Assembly: GCA_011033025.1 (NCBI GenBank)
Contig: WFMF01000014.1
Location: 992,001-1,056,000 of the forward strand
From: Beroe forskalii
Taxonomy: Eukaryota; Ctenophora; Nuda; Beroida; Beroidae
DNA length: 64,000 nt
Reading direction: 5' to 3'
Part shown: positions 21,408 to 31,472 of the stretch, piece by piece
Position numbering within the stretch: the stretch's first letter is position 1
How the letters are laid out: the number at the start of each line of letters is the position of its first letter
Program-made: the position numbers and the translations under genes
The notes under the pieces: generated by a model
What the model was told of the DNA's origin: nothing
The model's input: the letters and a program-made list of their open reading frames with translations, nothing else
The model's database searches: none

Positions 21408-21640
21408 ACTAGCTCCCGGATTTATCTGGTAGAGCACTGTTTGTGTGAAGATCAACTGTCATTGTAAATACATACATACATACATACATACATACATACA
21501 TACATACATACATACATACATACATACATACATACATACATACATACATACATACATACATACATACATACATACATACATACATACATACATACATACA
21601 TACATACATACATACATACATACATACATACATACACACA
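21408..21640. repeat. tRNA-like box followed by (ATAC)n microsatellite
   Basis: TAGCTCCCGG...TCTGGTAGAGCACTG at 21411-21439 resembles the D-arm/A box of a tRNA. About 25 bp later a (TACA)n array runs to about 21632, then grades into CACACATA repeats and a GT/CA hairpin to about 21760. A tRNA-derived SINE with an (ATAC)n tail would look like this, but no clear B box is visible, so only the microsatellite is certain. Confidence 0.7.
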
Positions 21641-22575
21641 TATACACATACACACATACACACATACACACATACACACATACAAACATACAGTGGTTGT
21701 TTGTGTTTGTGTGTGTGGTTGTCAACCACACAAACACACACAAACACACACACAAATGGGCGTAATCGCTTACCAATTCCTCTCAATGATACGCCCTGAT
21801 CTACCAACAAAATCCTCCAGAATAGTTTGGTACGCAATTTGGTAACTTCTTTTCATTGATTTAAGTTGAAGAAAAAGACGCACGACTTGGCACTGGCAAA
21901 GGCCAGTGTTTAGCTCACTTTTACATCATTTATATTAGGTCCATTGTCCACGTCTTAAGAGGGCAGGTAAACTACCTCGAAATCCTAACATCCCAAATAC
22001 CTACATTTATCTAGAGGTATTGTTCTCCCTCCGCGAGATAACTTCATCATGAGACATAATTACTCCCGCTTAATAGACGTGCCTTATAATATAGCAGAGA
22101 GGGGAGGTAAAAGGGGTAAAATATCCCTGGAAGTGGACCGCTTCGCATTCAAAGGAATAGTAGAAGTAAAATGAACAGAATAGAAATGTAATGTCGTGAT
22201 TCTCGAATAGGATAGGACAAAGGAAGAGCTGCTTTCCGGCTCTACGTAATTTCCGACACGAAAAATACGTGTTTACAGCCTTATTGGGCAACAAATTCAC
22301 CCAAATACGATAATATATGCTTCAAAACCAGCTATTACTTTTTTACCAGGGCGTAGCAAAACGATATATCCTTTGCTGTAATTTGACGTTTTTTGAAATA
22401 ATGGCAACAATATAACAAAATAATATATTCCGTTAGCAATCTAAAAACGGTCATTATGAAGATTGATCTTAGAACTTTAGAAAACGGTTTTTGAGAGCTA
22501 TCTCTATGAGTCAAAGGGACATGTGGGTGACACAAAACAAAAACACTACTCAATACTCAGTACCTAATTACTTAC

Positions 22576-22689
22576 AGCAAGAGACATGAGGGTAGGGTGC
22601 CATGAGAAGAGAGAGGGGGAGGGAATCCAAGCTATGAGGAGGATGAAACACAGCAGACCACCGGCCACTAAATGTATCAGATACTCCAT
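22576..22689 (-). CDS. CYB561D-like gene, first coding exon
   Basis: The ATG at 22689 opens 38 codons reading MEYLIHLVAGGLLCFILLIA, then WIPSPSLFSWHPTLMSLA, ending at GCT|GTAAGT in phase 0. The hydrophobic N-terminal helix followed by LFSWHPxLMSLA is the diagnostic TM1/TM2 signature of the CYB561 family; the His is the first haem ligand. This start is chosen because it gives the normal short N-terminus of CYB561D1/D2. With the exons at 15.4, 14.9 and 10.2 kb it gives three of the four haem histidines. The second should be on an exon not found between 15.5 and 22.6 kb, where the Penelope-like element sits. Confidence 0.85.
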
Positions 22690-22699
22690 TCTTACAGGG

Positions 22700-23340
22700 C
22701 TGTCTTTTTCCGGTTTCAGTAGGCACTAGGTAGTCTCACAGAAGGACGATCTGTGTGAGAAGGGAGTCTCTGATGTGTCTCACTCCAGCAGAAGTTGTTC
22801 AATTGGTGTCTCAGTGCATATATCGAGACATATACCGAGACATTGGATGCTAACTGGCATGTTAAAATTTAGATTTCAGTCAAAAATATGATACGATGTT
22901 GTTAAAAATGATATAGACAATAGTGATTAAAATGATAATGTGTTGAGGTTAACAGATCCAAGTACAGATTCAATCATAACAGATCCGATTCCAATTACCC
23001 TCAAAAAATAAAATCTGCTTATTCAGCAGAAATTGAGCTACTACAATGAGTCACTTGCAAACCATTATTTACTAGAAAGAATCTAGTGAACCACTTAGAA
23101 AGTAGACAGACACTTCTAGTGAGTCACTGGAAGGTATTCACCCACTTTCATTGAGTGCATTGCATACAGGTCATACACCTTGTGTCGAAAGCAGTTAGGC
23201 ACTGTATAATACACGTTGTATTGAGTGGAATGATTGAATGTTCCAACAAGAGTAGGAATAATTAGGAGTCATGTATTTGCTAGTAACCAAAAGAAGTAGG
23301 TGTAATGCATGTAATTTTATGACTTTATGACCACTGCAAA
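22700..23340. other. Upstream of the CYB561-like gene
   Basis: Immediately upstream of the start codon, presumably holding the promoter and 5' UTR. A repeated CAGTGAGTCACT-like word occurs near 23045-23130. No further gene is supported. Confidence 0.35.
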
Positions 23341-23348
23341 TTCTATTA

Positions 23349-23729
23349 CTCTTCAGTCTCAAATAGACGGGGGGGCTGTAATAACTGTCCCCCTGTGTAG
23401 GTTTTTCAAAAATGTCGTAAAAAGGGGGGGTTGCAAATAAGAGGGAGGGGGAGGTAAATTTCAATCGAATGGTTTGAAATACCCAAATTGATCAAAGATA
23501 TGGACTCAGATCGAGAATAAGATCGTAATTCTGAGAAACAGTTGGCAAAGCTTTCAGGTTGCTGCTTGATTTTGCTCAATTCTAACAAAAAATATGAATT
23601 TTTCTTTGATTTATGTATGTATTTTTTCAAAATTTCTAAACGGGGAGGGTGTTAAATAAATGTCCCCCACCGTAGTAAAAATCCAAAAAACTGCAATCGT
23701 CTCCCCCCCGTCTATTTGAGACTGAAGAG
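23349..23729. mobile_element. MITE with TA duplication, CTCTTCAGTCTC termini
   Basis: The ends CTCTTCAGTCTCAAATAGAC and GTCTATTTGAGACTGAAGAG are perfect inverted repeats, each continuing into a G/C run. They are flanked by TA at 23347-23348 and 23730-23731. The 381-bp size, TA duplication and lack of coding fit a Tc1/mariner-type MITE. The ORFs inside are not genes. Confidence 0.88.
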
Positions 23730-23899
23730 TACTACTGTAATAACTCTCCTGGGTTGCATTGGAATGTCCCCACCCCGAAAGATGGAGGGCATTTCCCGGT
23801 TGGGAAATGCAAAGAACAAATTCAGGTTCCTCTGTCGCGTTTAGCCTTGATGTGCTATTCACATCGATAGGCAATGTTGCCATTGAATTTCTTTTTGTG

Positions 23900-24900
23900 G
23901 TAGAAGGGTAGAAGTAGGTGGTGCCTTATGCTTCTGATGGAACCAGTGAAGTAGAGGAGGGTAGAGGTGGACGGAACAGGAGGGGGAGTGAGAGAGTTCA
24001 TGAGTTCATGGAGGCACGTTGAGAGGTTGAGGTGTTAAGAGGTTGAGGAGGATGAAGAGGTGTTCGGAGGTTGACAGGATCATGAGAGAGAAAGGACTGG
24101 AGGGTTGACATGGGAGGGAGTGCTGGAAGGTCGGCCGTCGGGCATGTAATGTCGGGAGGTCTTTGGCCAAGGTCGCTCTAATCATCTAGGCCAGGTAGCA
24201 GTCATGCTAGAAGCTTCCTATTGAGATCCGAGGTCCTCAACTGCCGTCTAGCGAGTTCACTGGATGGCCTGATCAAGCCAGAATATGATCTTACGATAAT
24301 TATTACAGTGTTGGTTGTGTTGTTGAGACTATAATTGACACGATGTTGATTGGACGATTGGTTGGTAGTTTTCAAATAGCATATGTGCTAATCGTCATCA
24401 TAAGCATTGATTAAGAGCTCAAAGCCCAGCCCTAAGATAGTAAGACAATGCTTCTCACAAAAAGACAGAGCTTGGAAGGATAAACGAGATAAATTTATTG
24501 CCTGCAGCTGTTCTAGAAGGGTGCCTAGATTATGGTAAACGAGATAATGTACTAATATGTGTACAGTAAGTTTGTAAGATTTTACCTACATTGTATTTTC
24601 AATTCATGTTCTTAGAAAGTTAGAAATGAAAATTAGGAAATGGAAAAACCAGTACCCTTTCGCTAGTTAAAATGTCCGTTTACCCTCTCCATATAGCCAA
24701 AGGTCTGCCATTTACTCATTTAATTGTCAAAATTCAAGAAAGAAAGTCTCAGGGATCACAACGTTTTAATAAGTAACTTTAACATGAACTGGTATGTAAT
24801 TACATGCACTCCATTTTTCAATATAATATACACGTATAACATTCAGTCTCATTTCCAATCAAATTTCGTGTCCTACTTCAAAAGTAAAATAAACAAACAA
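23900..24900. other. Purine-rich then ordinary intergenic DNA
   Basis: 23930-24130 is a GAGG/GAGGTTGA-rich stretch (GAGAGGTTGAGG, AGGTGTTAAGAGGTTG) suggesting a degenerate repeat. The rest shows no supported gene. Confidence 0.4.
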
Positions 24901-25061
24901 TTGATTATACTATTCTACTAGCAGAACCCGTGATCTCCGGTCACCACGAAAGTAGAGCCCCGTCCTCTGCACTTGTATTTGAATTTTTTAACAACTCGTG
25001 TGCTGTAGTAGATGCTGCTGATATTTTCAAATGGTGTCAAAAATTGCTGGCATGAGCATTG

Positions 25062-25332
25062 CTATCTTCGTTTCTGCGGCGCACCAAAAATTTTATGCAA
25101 TTGAAAGCAATGATATAGACTTAACCTTATCGCAGCGCTGGCGTGACAGTGGCTTATCGTCGTAAAGAAATAATATATTTCTTGTTTAATTGATAAAGGA
25201 AAATTGGTAATCATTGACATAAATTACTTACAATAACAGCATTCTGCCACGCCAGCGCTTCAATTAAATAACATAATATCATTTCAGTTTCATGCGCATA
25301 AAATTACAGGTGCGCAGCAGAAACCAACACAA
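25062..25332. mobile_element. Hairpin element, about 95-bp arms
   Basis: TTTCTGCGGCGCACC near 25070 is mirrored by GGTGCGCAGCAGAAACC near 25312. Inward, CGCAGCGCTGGCGTGACAG is mirrored by CTGCCACGCCAGCGCTT. The arms are diverged, about 70 bp apart, and non-coding. A wider pair, CTAGCAGAACC (24918) and GGTTCTGCTA (25940), may be the ends of a larger host element. Confidence 0.65.
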
Positions 25333-26049
25333 TTTCAATTGTTTTTGGAGATACCATAAAATCATCGTTATTTTTTGTCTTGAGAAATACTACAAAATAC
25401 CGACAAATCTACGATAATTTGTTTGATCAGCCGATTACACAATTAAAGATATATTATCTGCGAAAATTGGTTTAGTTGGGTAATTATCCAATAAAGCAAT
25501 TGTAAATCTAATGAAGATCAGTATATCATATCGCACAGTTAAATGTAGCTTATGCAAAGTTTTAAAAGCCGTTAGACTAAAATATGATATTTTCTTCTTG
25601 GCCGAGATATCAGAGATAATTGGTTTCAGTGTTTATCTGGCCAATAATCCAATTAAATAAGTTGTAATAATAATCTGCATAGGTATAGCACAATAAATCA
25701 AGTTTATGCCTAACTTTTAGATGCCGTAGTGTTGATGACAATATTTGTTTTGGTTTGCAAAATGGTTGTTTCGGGCGAGAGACGATTCTAGACATTTTTC
25801 AACGATTTTTCCTATGAAAACAGTGCGACCGATTGTCTCGAAATTTTTTGGTGTTCTTTAAGTCTTTAAGTCTTGAAAATCGCAATTTTTTGAAATCGTA
25901 GTATTTTCATATAGTGGGCGCTAGCAAACTCACAAAAGGTTCTGCTACCACTTATAGCAATTCAGACTGGCAGTTCCGAATCCTTCCTGGAATCAGGCAG
26001 TCCCGGCCCTTTGGGCAGATGCCTTGAGTGGGCGGTTGCTAGCGCCCTG

Positions 26050-27060
26050 ATACATATTATGGGGAGGAACTATAAGTAGTAAGATGATTATTAATCACTG
26101 ATAACTTGATATCACTTATTGAATTTATTGTCAGTTCCAACTTGGGTCAAATGAAAATAATATGATTATCAAATTATGTAATAGATCTGATGAAAGTATT
26201 ACTAGGAAATCATTGAAACATACCATATTTCAGTTTTAGAAGAAATGATGAGTTTTAAACAAAAGATTGATATTATCAAATTTAAACTTTTAGCCTACTG
26301 TAAAGAAGTGACTGTTCTGTGACCATAAAAAGTTTATTGGGATGAATTAGGATGATAACATAAAATCAATAAACTCCGATATTTGTTTTAAATTTTCCGA
26401 TTAAAATATGATACTTAAATTATTGATATAGAATAATTTAAGACCTAATATGTTTATATTATATTTCTGAGGCGAAGCTGCTGGTCACTTCATACTTTCA
26501 TATAATTTGTGATATTTTCCCAATCATGTACTAGATGAATGAAAATGAAATGAACCAAGGATTTTATTAAATTTTGATTCATAGAAAAGATTCTTTAGGT
26601 ACTTCTTTCTACAACGTTGGTAGAGTAACATTTAACAAAATAATGACGAGGAAATTCTGAAGGGTAAAATAATGGTTGGCAGGACCCTTATATTCGAAAA
26701 TATAATAAAATTAAATAATTGTTCGAAAGTGCTATTGTTTTTACATACCTTATTAATAACTACTCACTAGTCTTACAACAAGTAATTTAAAAGATATGGA
26801 CATTTGACCGTTTTTAAATCTGTCTCATTTCACCACAATGTTTTTCAAAAAGATTTCTATGATGCTTACGGATAGAAATATTATCAAATTTAACTAAAAT
26901 CAGTTGAGACTCGATCGCCGGTCCAATGTCCATATTTCAGAGGTTGGGTAGCATTGGAGCATTGGGTTTACGAGACACTAATGTCCAGGGCGGCAGTTCA
27001 TATAGTTACATATTTAATATACACAAGTGGGTGCAGAGTCTCACACACTCATAAAATAAA
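26050..27060. other. 3' flank of the EF-hand gene
   Basis: AT-rich, presumably including the 3' UTR of the minus-strand EF-hand gene close to 27.1 kb. No other gene or clear repeat. Confidence 0.35.
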
Positions 27061-27106
27061 CATATCAATATAGTACATGAGTCCTTCCAGTAGTTCCGGG
27101 GTTGTA

Positions 27107-27274
27107 TCAGACGATGGAGTTGAGCAGGGTGCAGAACTCGGGGAAGTCAACGACCCCGTCTCCGTTCTGGTCTACGCTATCCAGGAGCGCCTTGAACTCA
27201 GCATCGTTACATCTTATTCCCAGGGTCTGCATCACCTGGCGCAACTCACCCTGGCTGATGGAACCACTCATGTC
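27107..27274 (-). CDS. Calmodulin-like EF-hand gene, last shared exon (EF3 end and EF4)
   Basis: The 168-nt terminal exon starts after CAG in phase 0 and ends in TGA. It reads DMSGSISQGELRQVMQTLGI, then RCNDAEFKALLDSVDQNGDG and VVDFPEFCTLLNSIV. Joined to the preceding exon it completes the EF3 loop DK|DMSGSISQGE and supplies EF4, loop DQNGDGVVDFPE. Both keep acidic or polar ligands at 1, 3, 5 and 9, Gly at 6 and Glu at 12. The intron inside the EF3 loop and the 36-residue EF3-EF4 spacing are as in calmodulin. Predicted role: Ca2+ sensor. Confidence 0.92.
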   Translation of the reverse strand, partial: DMSGSISQGELRQVMQTLGIRCNDAEFKALLDSVDQNGDGVVDFPEFCTLLNSIV

Positions 27275-27600
27275 CTGAAAATGGAGATCAGTGATAGTTA
27301 GATAGTTCTAAATCTAATTAAGTATGGAACCACTCATATCCTGAAATAGAGATATTTGTGACAGTTTTAAATCTAATTAGAGTATGGAACCACTCATATC
27401 CTGTAATAGAGATCACAGACAGTTCATATCAAGTTAGAGTATGGAACCACTCATATCCTGTAATATATATCACTGACAGTTCTAAATCTAGTTAGAGTAT
27501 GGAACCACTCATGTCCTGAAATAGAGATCACAGAGTTCTAAATCTAATTAGAGAATAGAACCATTCTGAATAAGTATCCTGATTCCTGAAATACAAATGA
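27255..27600. repeat. 57-66-bp tandem repeat carrying copies of the exon's splice acceptor
   Basis: The word GGAACCACTCATGTCCTG, which is the first 15 nt of the last EF-hand exon plus its CAG acceptor seen from the other strand, recurs at 27260, 27326, 27386, 27443 and 27501, with a decayed copy near 27557. Each unit continues with AATAGAGATCAC and TAAATCTAATTAGAGTAT. Only the copy at 27260 leads into coding sequence; the others reach a stop within about eight codons. Confidence 0.85.
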
Positions 27601-27899
27601 TTACCAATCCTAAATATGTAGATCTAATGAAGTACTAAGAACCGCTCTAAATATCTTGAAAGCTTCAAACACAGAGCGGGGTTCAAATACTTTTTTGTGT
27701 TTAGGATAATGATCATGTTAAATTCTCTAAAATTATAAAATAGCCAAAAAACACCGCCATCCTTTTCATAGAGTGGCGAGTAGCATGGTACCTTCTTTTT
27801 CAAAATTTACAAAAACACCCTACAAACCCCTCTATTGTTAAAAAAAAGTACTCATGTACTTTTCGGGATATTATGTCCAAGAAAACTCTTGTTAGGTGA

Positions 27900-28838
27900 T
27901 AATAGGGGTGCTAGAAGGGGAGATGGTAATTGGTAGGTGGTAGAAGGGGAGATGGTAATTGGTAGGTGGTAGAAGGGGTGATGGTAATTGGTAGGTGGTA
28001 GAAGGGAGATGGTAATTGGTAGGTGGTAGAAGGGGTGATGGTAATTGGTAGGTGGTAGAAGGGGTGATGGTAATTGGTAGGTGGTAGAAGGGGTGATGGT
28101 AATTGGTAGGTGGTAGAAGGGGTGATGGTAATTAGTAGTTGGTAGAAGGGGTGATGGTAATTAGTAGTTGGTAGAAGGGGAGATGGTAATTGGTAGAAGT
28201 GGAGATGGTAATTGGTAGGTGGTAGAAGGGGTGATGGTAATTGGTAGGTGGTAGAAGGGACGATGGTAATTGGTAGGTGGTAGAAGGGGTGATGGTAATT
28301 GGTAGGTGGTAGAAGGGGAGATGGTAATTGGTAGGTCGTAGAAGGGGAGATGGTTATTGGTAGGTGGTAGAAGGGGTGATGGTAATTGGTAGGTGGTAGA
28401 AGGGGAGATGATGGTAATTGGTAGGTGGTAGAAGGGGAGATGGTAATTGGTAGGTGGTAGAAGGGGAGATGGTAATTGGTAGGTGGTAGAAGGGGTGATG
28501 GTAATTGGTAGGTGGTAGAAGGGATGATGGTAATTGGTAGGTGGTAGAAGGGGAGATGGTAATTGGTAGGTGGTAGAAGGGTGATGGTAATTGGTAGGTG
28601 GTAGAAGGGGTGATGGTAATTGGTAGGTGGTAGAAGTGGAGATGGTAATTGGTAGGTGGTAGAAGGGATGATGGTAATTGGTAGAAGGTAGAAGGGGAGA
28701 TAGTAATTGGTAATTGGTAGAAGTGGAAATGGTAATTGGTAGGTGGTAGAAGGGGTGATGGTAATTGGTAGGTGGTAGAAGGGGTGATGGTAATTGGTAG
28801 GTGGTAGAAGGGGTGATGGTAATTGGTGGGTGGTAGTA
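27900..28838. repeat. 29-bp minisatellite, left block
   Basis: The unit is close to AGGGGTGATGGTAATTGGTAGGTGGTAGA, with GAGATGG/TGATGG variants and occasional short units. The 310-residue antisense frame (TTYQLPSPLLPPTNYHH-type) comes entirely from the array. It lies in the last intron of the EF-hand gene. Confidence 0.95.
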
Positions 28839-29600
28839 TTCATCCCCCCCTGAAGGGGGATGAAGATTTTAAAGGTCAGATAAGGTAGGTGGGGGTTGTC
28901 CTAATTTCAATGATTCTGGGGGGAATGTGGACTGGAGGGGGGAGTGAAAAAATTCAGGGGGGGGATTGGGATCTGGCAGAAGAATTTCAAAATTTGAGAT
29001 GAAAACTCTATTTCCGTGAGAAATATTTTTTCTCCGACCCTCTGGCTTCTGGGGGCTGCCCCAGACCCCCCTGCTAGAACGCGAGACTGCCAAATAACTA
29101 ATGCTCAATTCCCTACCATTTTCAAAAGTGATATCAGGGGTAACTGTTGTGCTTCTATGTTCTAATATTGTGTTGACAATATCCCTTAGACTTGCTTTCA
29201 TGCCATGATTCCCTTACAAGTGTCACTTCATAGCTTTAATTATTCTCAAGGATTAATTAACAATTTACATCAAAATTAAACTTCATTACAATTTCTGCCA
29301 AAAGACGTATTATATGTTAAAACTCAAAATTAACTAAATTTCTTGTCTGACTTGCGGTGTCAGCAACATTTCATAGTTTACATACTTTCATCTTGTCATT
29401 AAGTTTCTTGTTTCGATTGAACACATTTCAATGGACATATCTTAGAAAAATTTTCTAAGTTTTTGGTGGGGGGTTGGTCGAAGTTTTGAAAATCAGGGGG
29501 CGGGTGCCCAAAAGGGGGGGGGGATTGAGGATTTTGAAAATTCAGGGGGGAGGTTTTGTCAAGGGGGGAGTTGAAAAGTTCAGGGGGGGGGGGGATGGAC
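28839..29600. mobile_element. G-rich insertion splitting the 29-bp minisatellite
   Basis: This block interrupts the array; the same unit resumes at about 29615. Its ends, TTCATCCCCCCCTGAAG and TTCAGGGGGGGGGGGGATGG, are short inverted repeats. It holds many G runs of 5-12 on the plus strand (28914-28968 and 29466-29594). A transposon-like insertion is inferred from the interruption and the ends; no duplication can be resolved in the repeat background. Confidence 0.55.
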
Positions 29601-29614
29601 CCAGGATGAAGCTA

Positions 29615-30265
29615 TGGGTGGGTGGTAGAAGAGTGATGGTAATTGGTAGGTGGTAGAAGGGGATATGGTAATTGGTAGCTGGTAGAAGGGGAGATGGTAA
29701 TTGGTAGGTGGTAGAAGGGAGATGGTAATTGGTAGGTGGTAGAAGGGAGATGGTAATTGGTAGGTGGTAGAAGAGAGATGGTAATTGTTAGGTGATAGAA
29801 GGGGAGATGGTAATTGGTAGGTGGTAGAAGGGGTGATGGTAATTGGTAGGTGGTAGAAGGGGTGATGGTAATTGGTAGGTGGTAGAAGGGAGATGGTAAT
29901 TGGTAGAAGTGGAGATGGTAATTGGTAGGTGGTAGAAGGGGTGATGGTAATTGGTAGGTGGTAAAAGGGGTGATGGTAATTGGTAGGTGGTAGAAGGGGG
30001 ATGGTGGTGGTAGGTCGTAGAAGGGAGATGGTAATTGGTAGGTGGTAGAAGGGGTGATGGTGGTGGTAGGTGGTAGAAGGGGAGATGGTAATTGGTAGGT
30101 GGTAGAAGGGGTGATGGTAATTGGTAGAAGGTAGAAGGGAGATGGTAATTGGTGGTGAAGTGGAGATGGTGGAGATAGGTGGTAGAAGGGGAGATGGTAA
30201 TTGGTGGAAGTGGAGATGGTAATTAGTAGGTGGTAGAAGGGAGATGGTAATTGGTAGGTGGTAGT
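29615..30265. repeat. 29-bp minisatellite, right block
   Basis: Continuation of the GGTAATTGGTAGGTGGTAGAAG array, more degenerate than the left block, with GGTGGTGG variants. It ends at GGTGGTAGTGTCAGG near 30265. Confidence 0.93.
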
Positions 30266-31470
30266 GTCAGGTCGGCCGGTTTAGTGTCATCCATGTAGAG
30301 TATAGCCAGTAAAAGAAATGCCTCGTACTTATCTGTGCCAGGCAAGCTTTGACGTAAGCAGGCGGAAGCTGTGCCAAAGAAACGAACTGACCAATGAGAT
30401 TTCAGGAAGTGCCTACAATTAGGCGGTAAACGGTTTTTCGGGAACAAGTAACTACAATCCCCATTACACAAGACGTATTACGTTATTGCTAACATTCCCC
30501 ATCTTATAATCCTAATATTATAATATTTTCTATTTGAAGCATTTTAAAAGTCAGAAATTGTCAGGGTCACAATCAGGCACCAAATTATCAACATGATGTC
30601 AGAAGAATTCCGAATTCCGGTCATAAAGTATTTGTTGAAGGAAATGTTTCTTCCAAATTACATAGTCAGTCTGGCAATGGGTAGAATGCTTCATTTTAGA
30701 GAGAAGTGGTCCGCAATTTCATAATGATATTACATTCGTCTACATTCGTCTACATTCTTTTCAAATTCAACGATTACAAGGGAACTTCGACTGTACCGTA
30801 ACTTCATTCTCTGTCGTAAGATTGGAATGAAATAATTGTTCTAAAATGTAGGAACTCTACTCAGTAGGAACTCTACTCAGTTATTGGATGAGGAAAACCA
30901 GTTCAGGAAGATATGTAGCTTATGCAGTAAGTCGAGGAAAGTTTTCTTAAAATGCCGAACTTTTGTTAAATCAGAAGCTAAACTAATTTACATAAGCTTT
31001 AAAACCGTAACAAGAATATTTAGTGCGATTTAATGAACGACGACTGTAGTCCGTAGGTCGGACCTCTTTAAATAGTTAAATGATGATCAAATCACAAGCG
31101 TAAGCTAGTGATTTAATAAAAATATATAATATGAGCATCGCGAGTATATTATGTGAATACTATGTACTTATATAACTGCCAAACTACTTGAAAGCCGTCA
31201 GTGCACGATTGCCCGAAGCTCCAAAAGTCCAAAGGGGCAATTTTGTTGAGGTCTGTAAGACCCTAAGTTCTTATTTAGTTATTAACAAGGGGCAATTCTG
31301 GCCATAAGAGTGGGGCTGAAAGGGTTTTGACGAAAACTCGAAAAAATGATAGGTGCGACCACGTTCTCACGCTCTACCCCCCCCCCCCCCATAATGCACG
31401 ATTGTGCATAGTTGAGTATATTTGAAATTCGTACATTCGCAAATTTTTATTGTAATTTATGAAATAGATC
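30266..31470. other. EF-hand gene intron, mixed
   Basis: Contains a hairpin-like block near 31.0-31.15 kb related to the element at 4385-4565 and a run of about 14 C at 31377. The antisense frame ending near 30223 is partly minisatellite and not a supported gene. Confidence 0.4.
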
Positions 31471-31472
31471 AG

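Noticed and set aside
22335..22553. Missing CYB561-like exon (frame containing LLTEYIILLYCC)
   Set aside because: A faint resemblance to the TM2 region, but it lacks the expected His and the R/K-rich loop, has no good donor, and ends in a stop.
27911..28843. 310-residue Pro/Tyr/Leu repeat protein on the minus strand
   Set aside because: It is a translation of a 29-bp minisatellite in an intron; there is no start, splice or family context.
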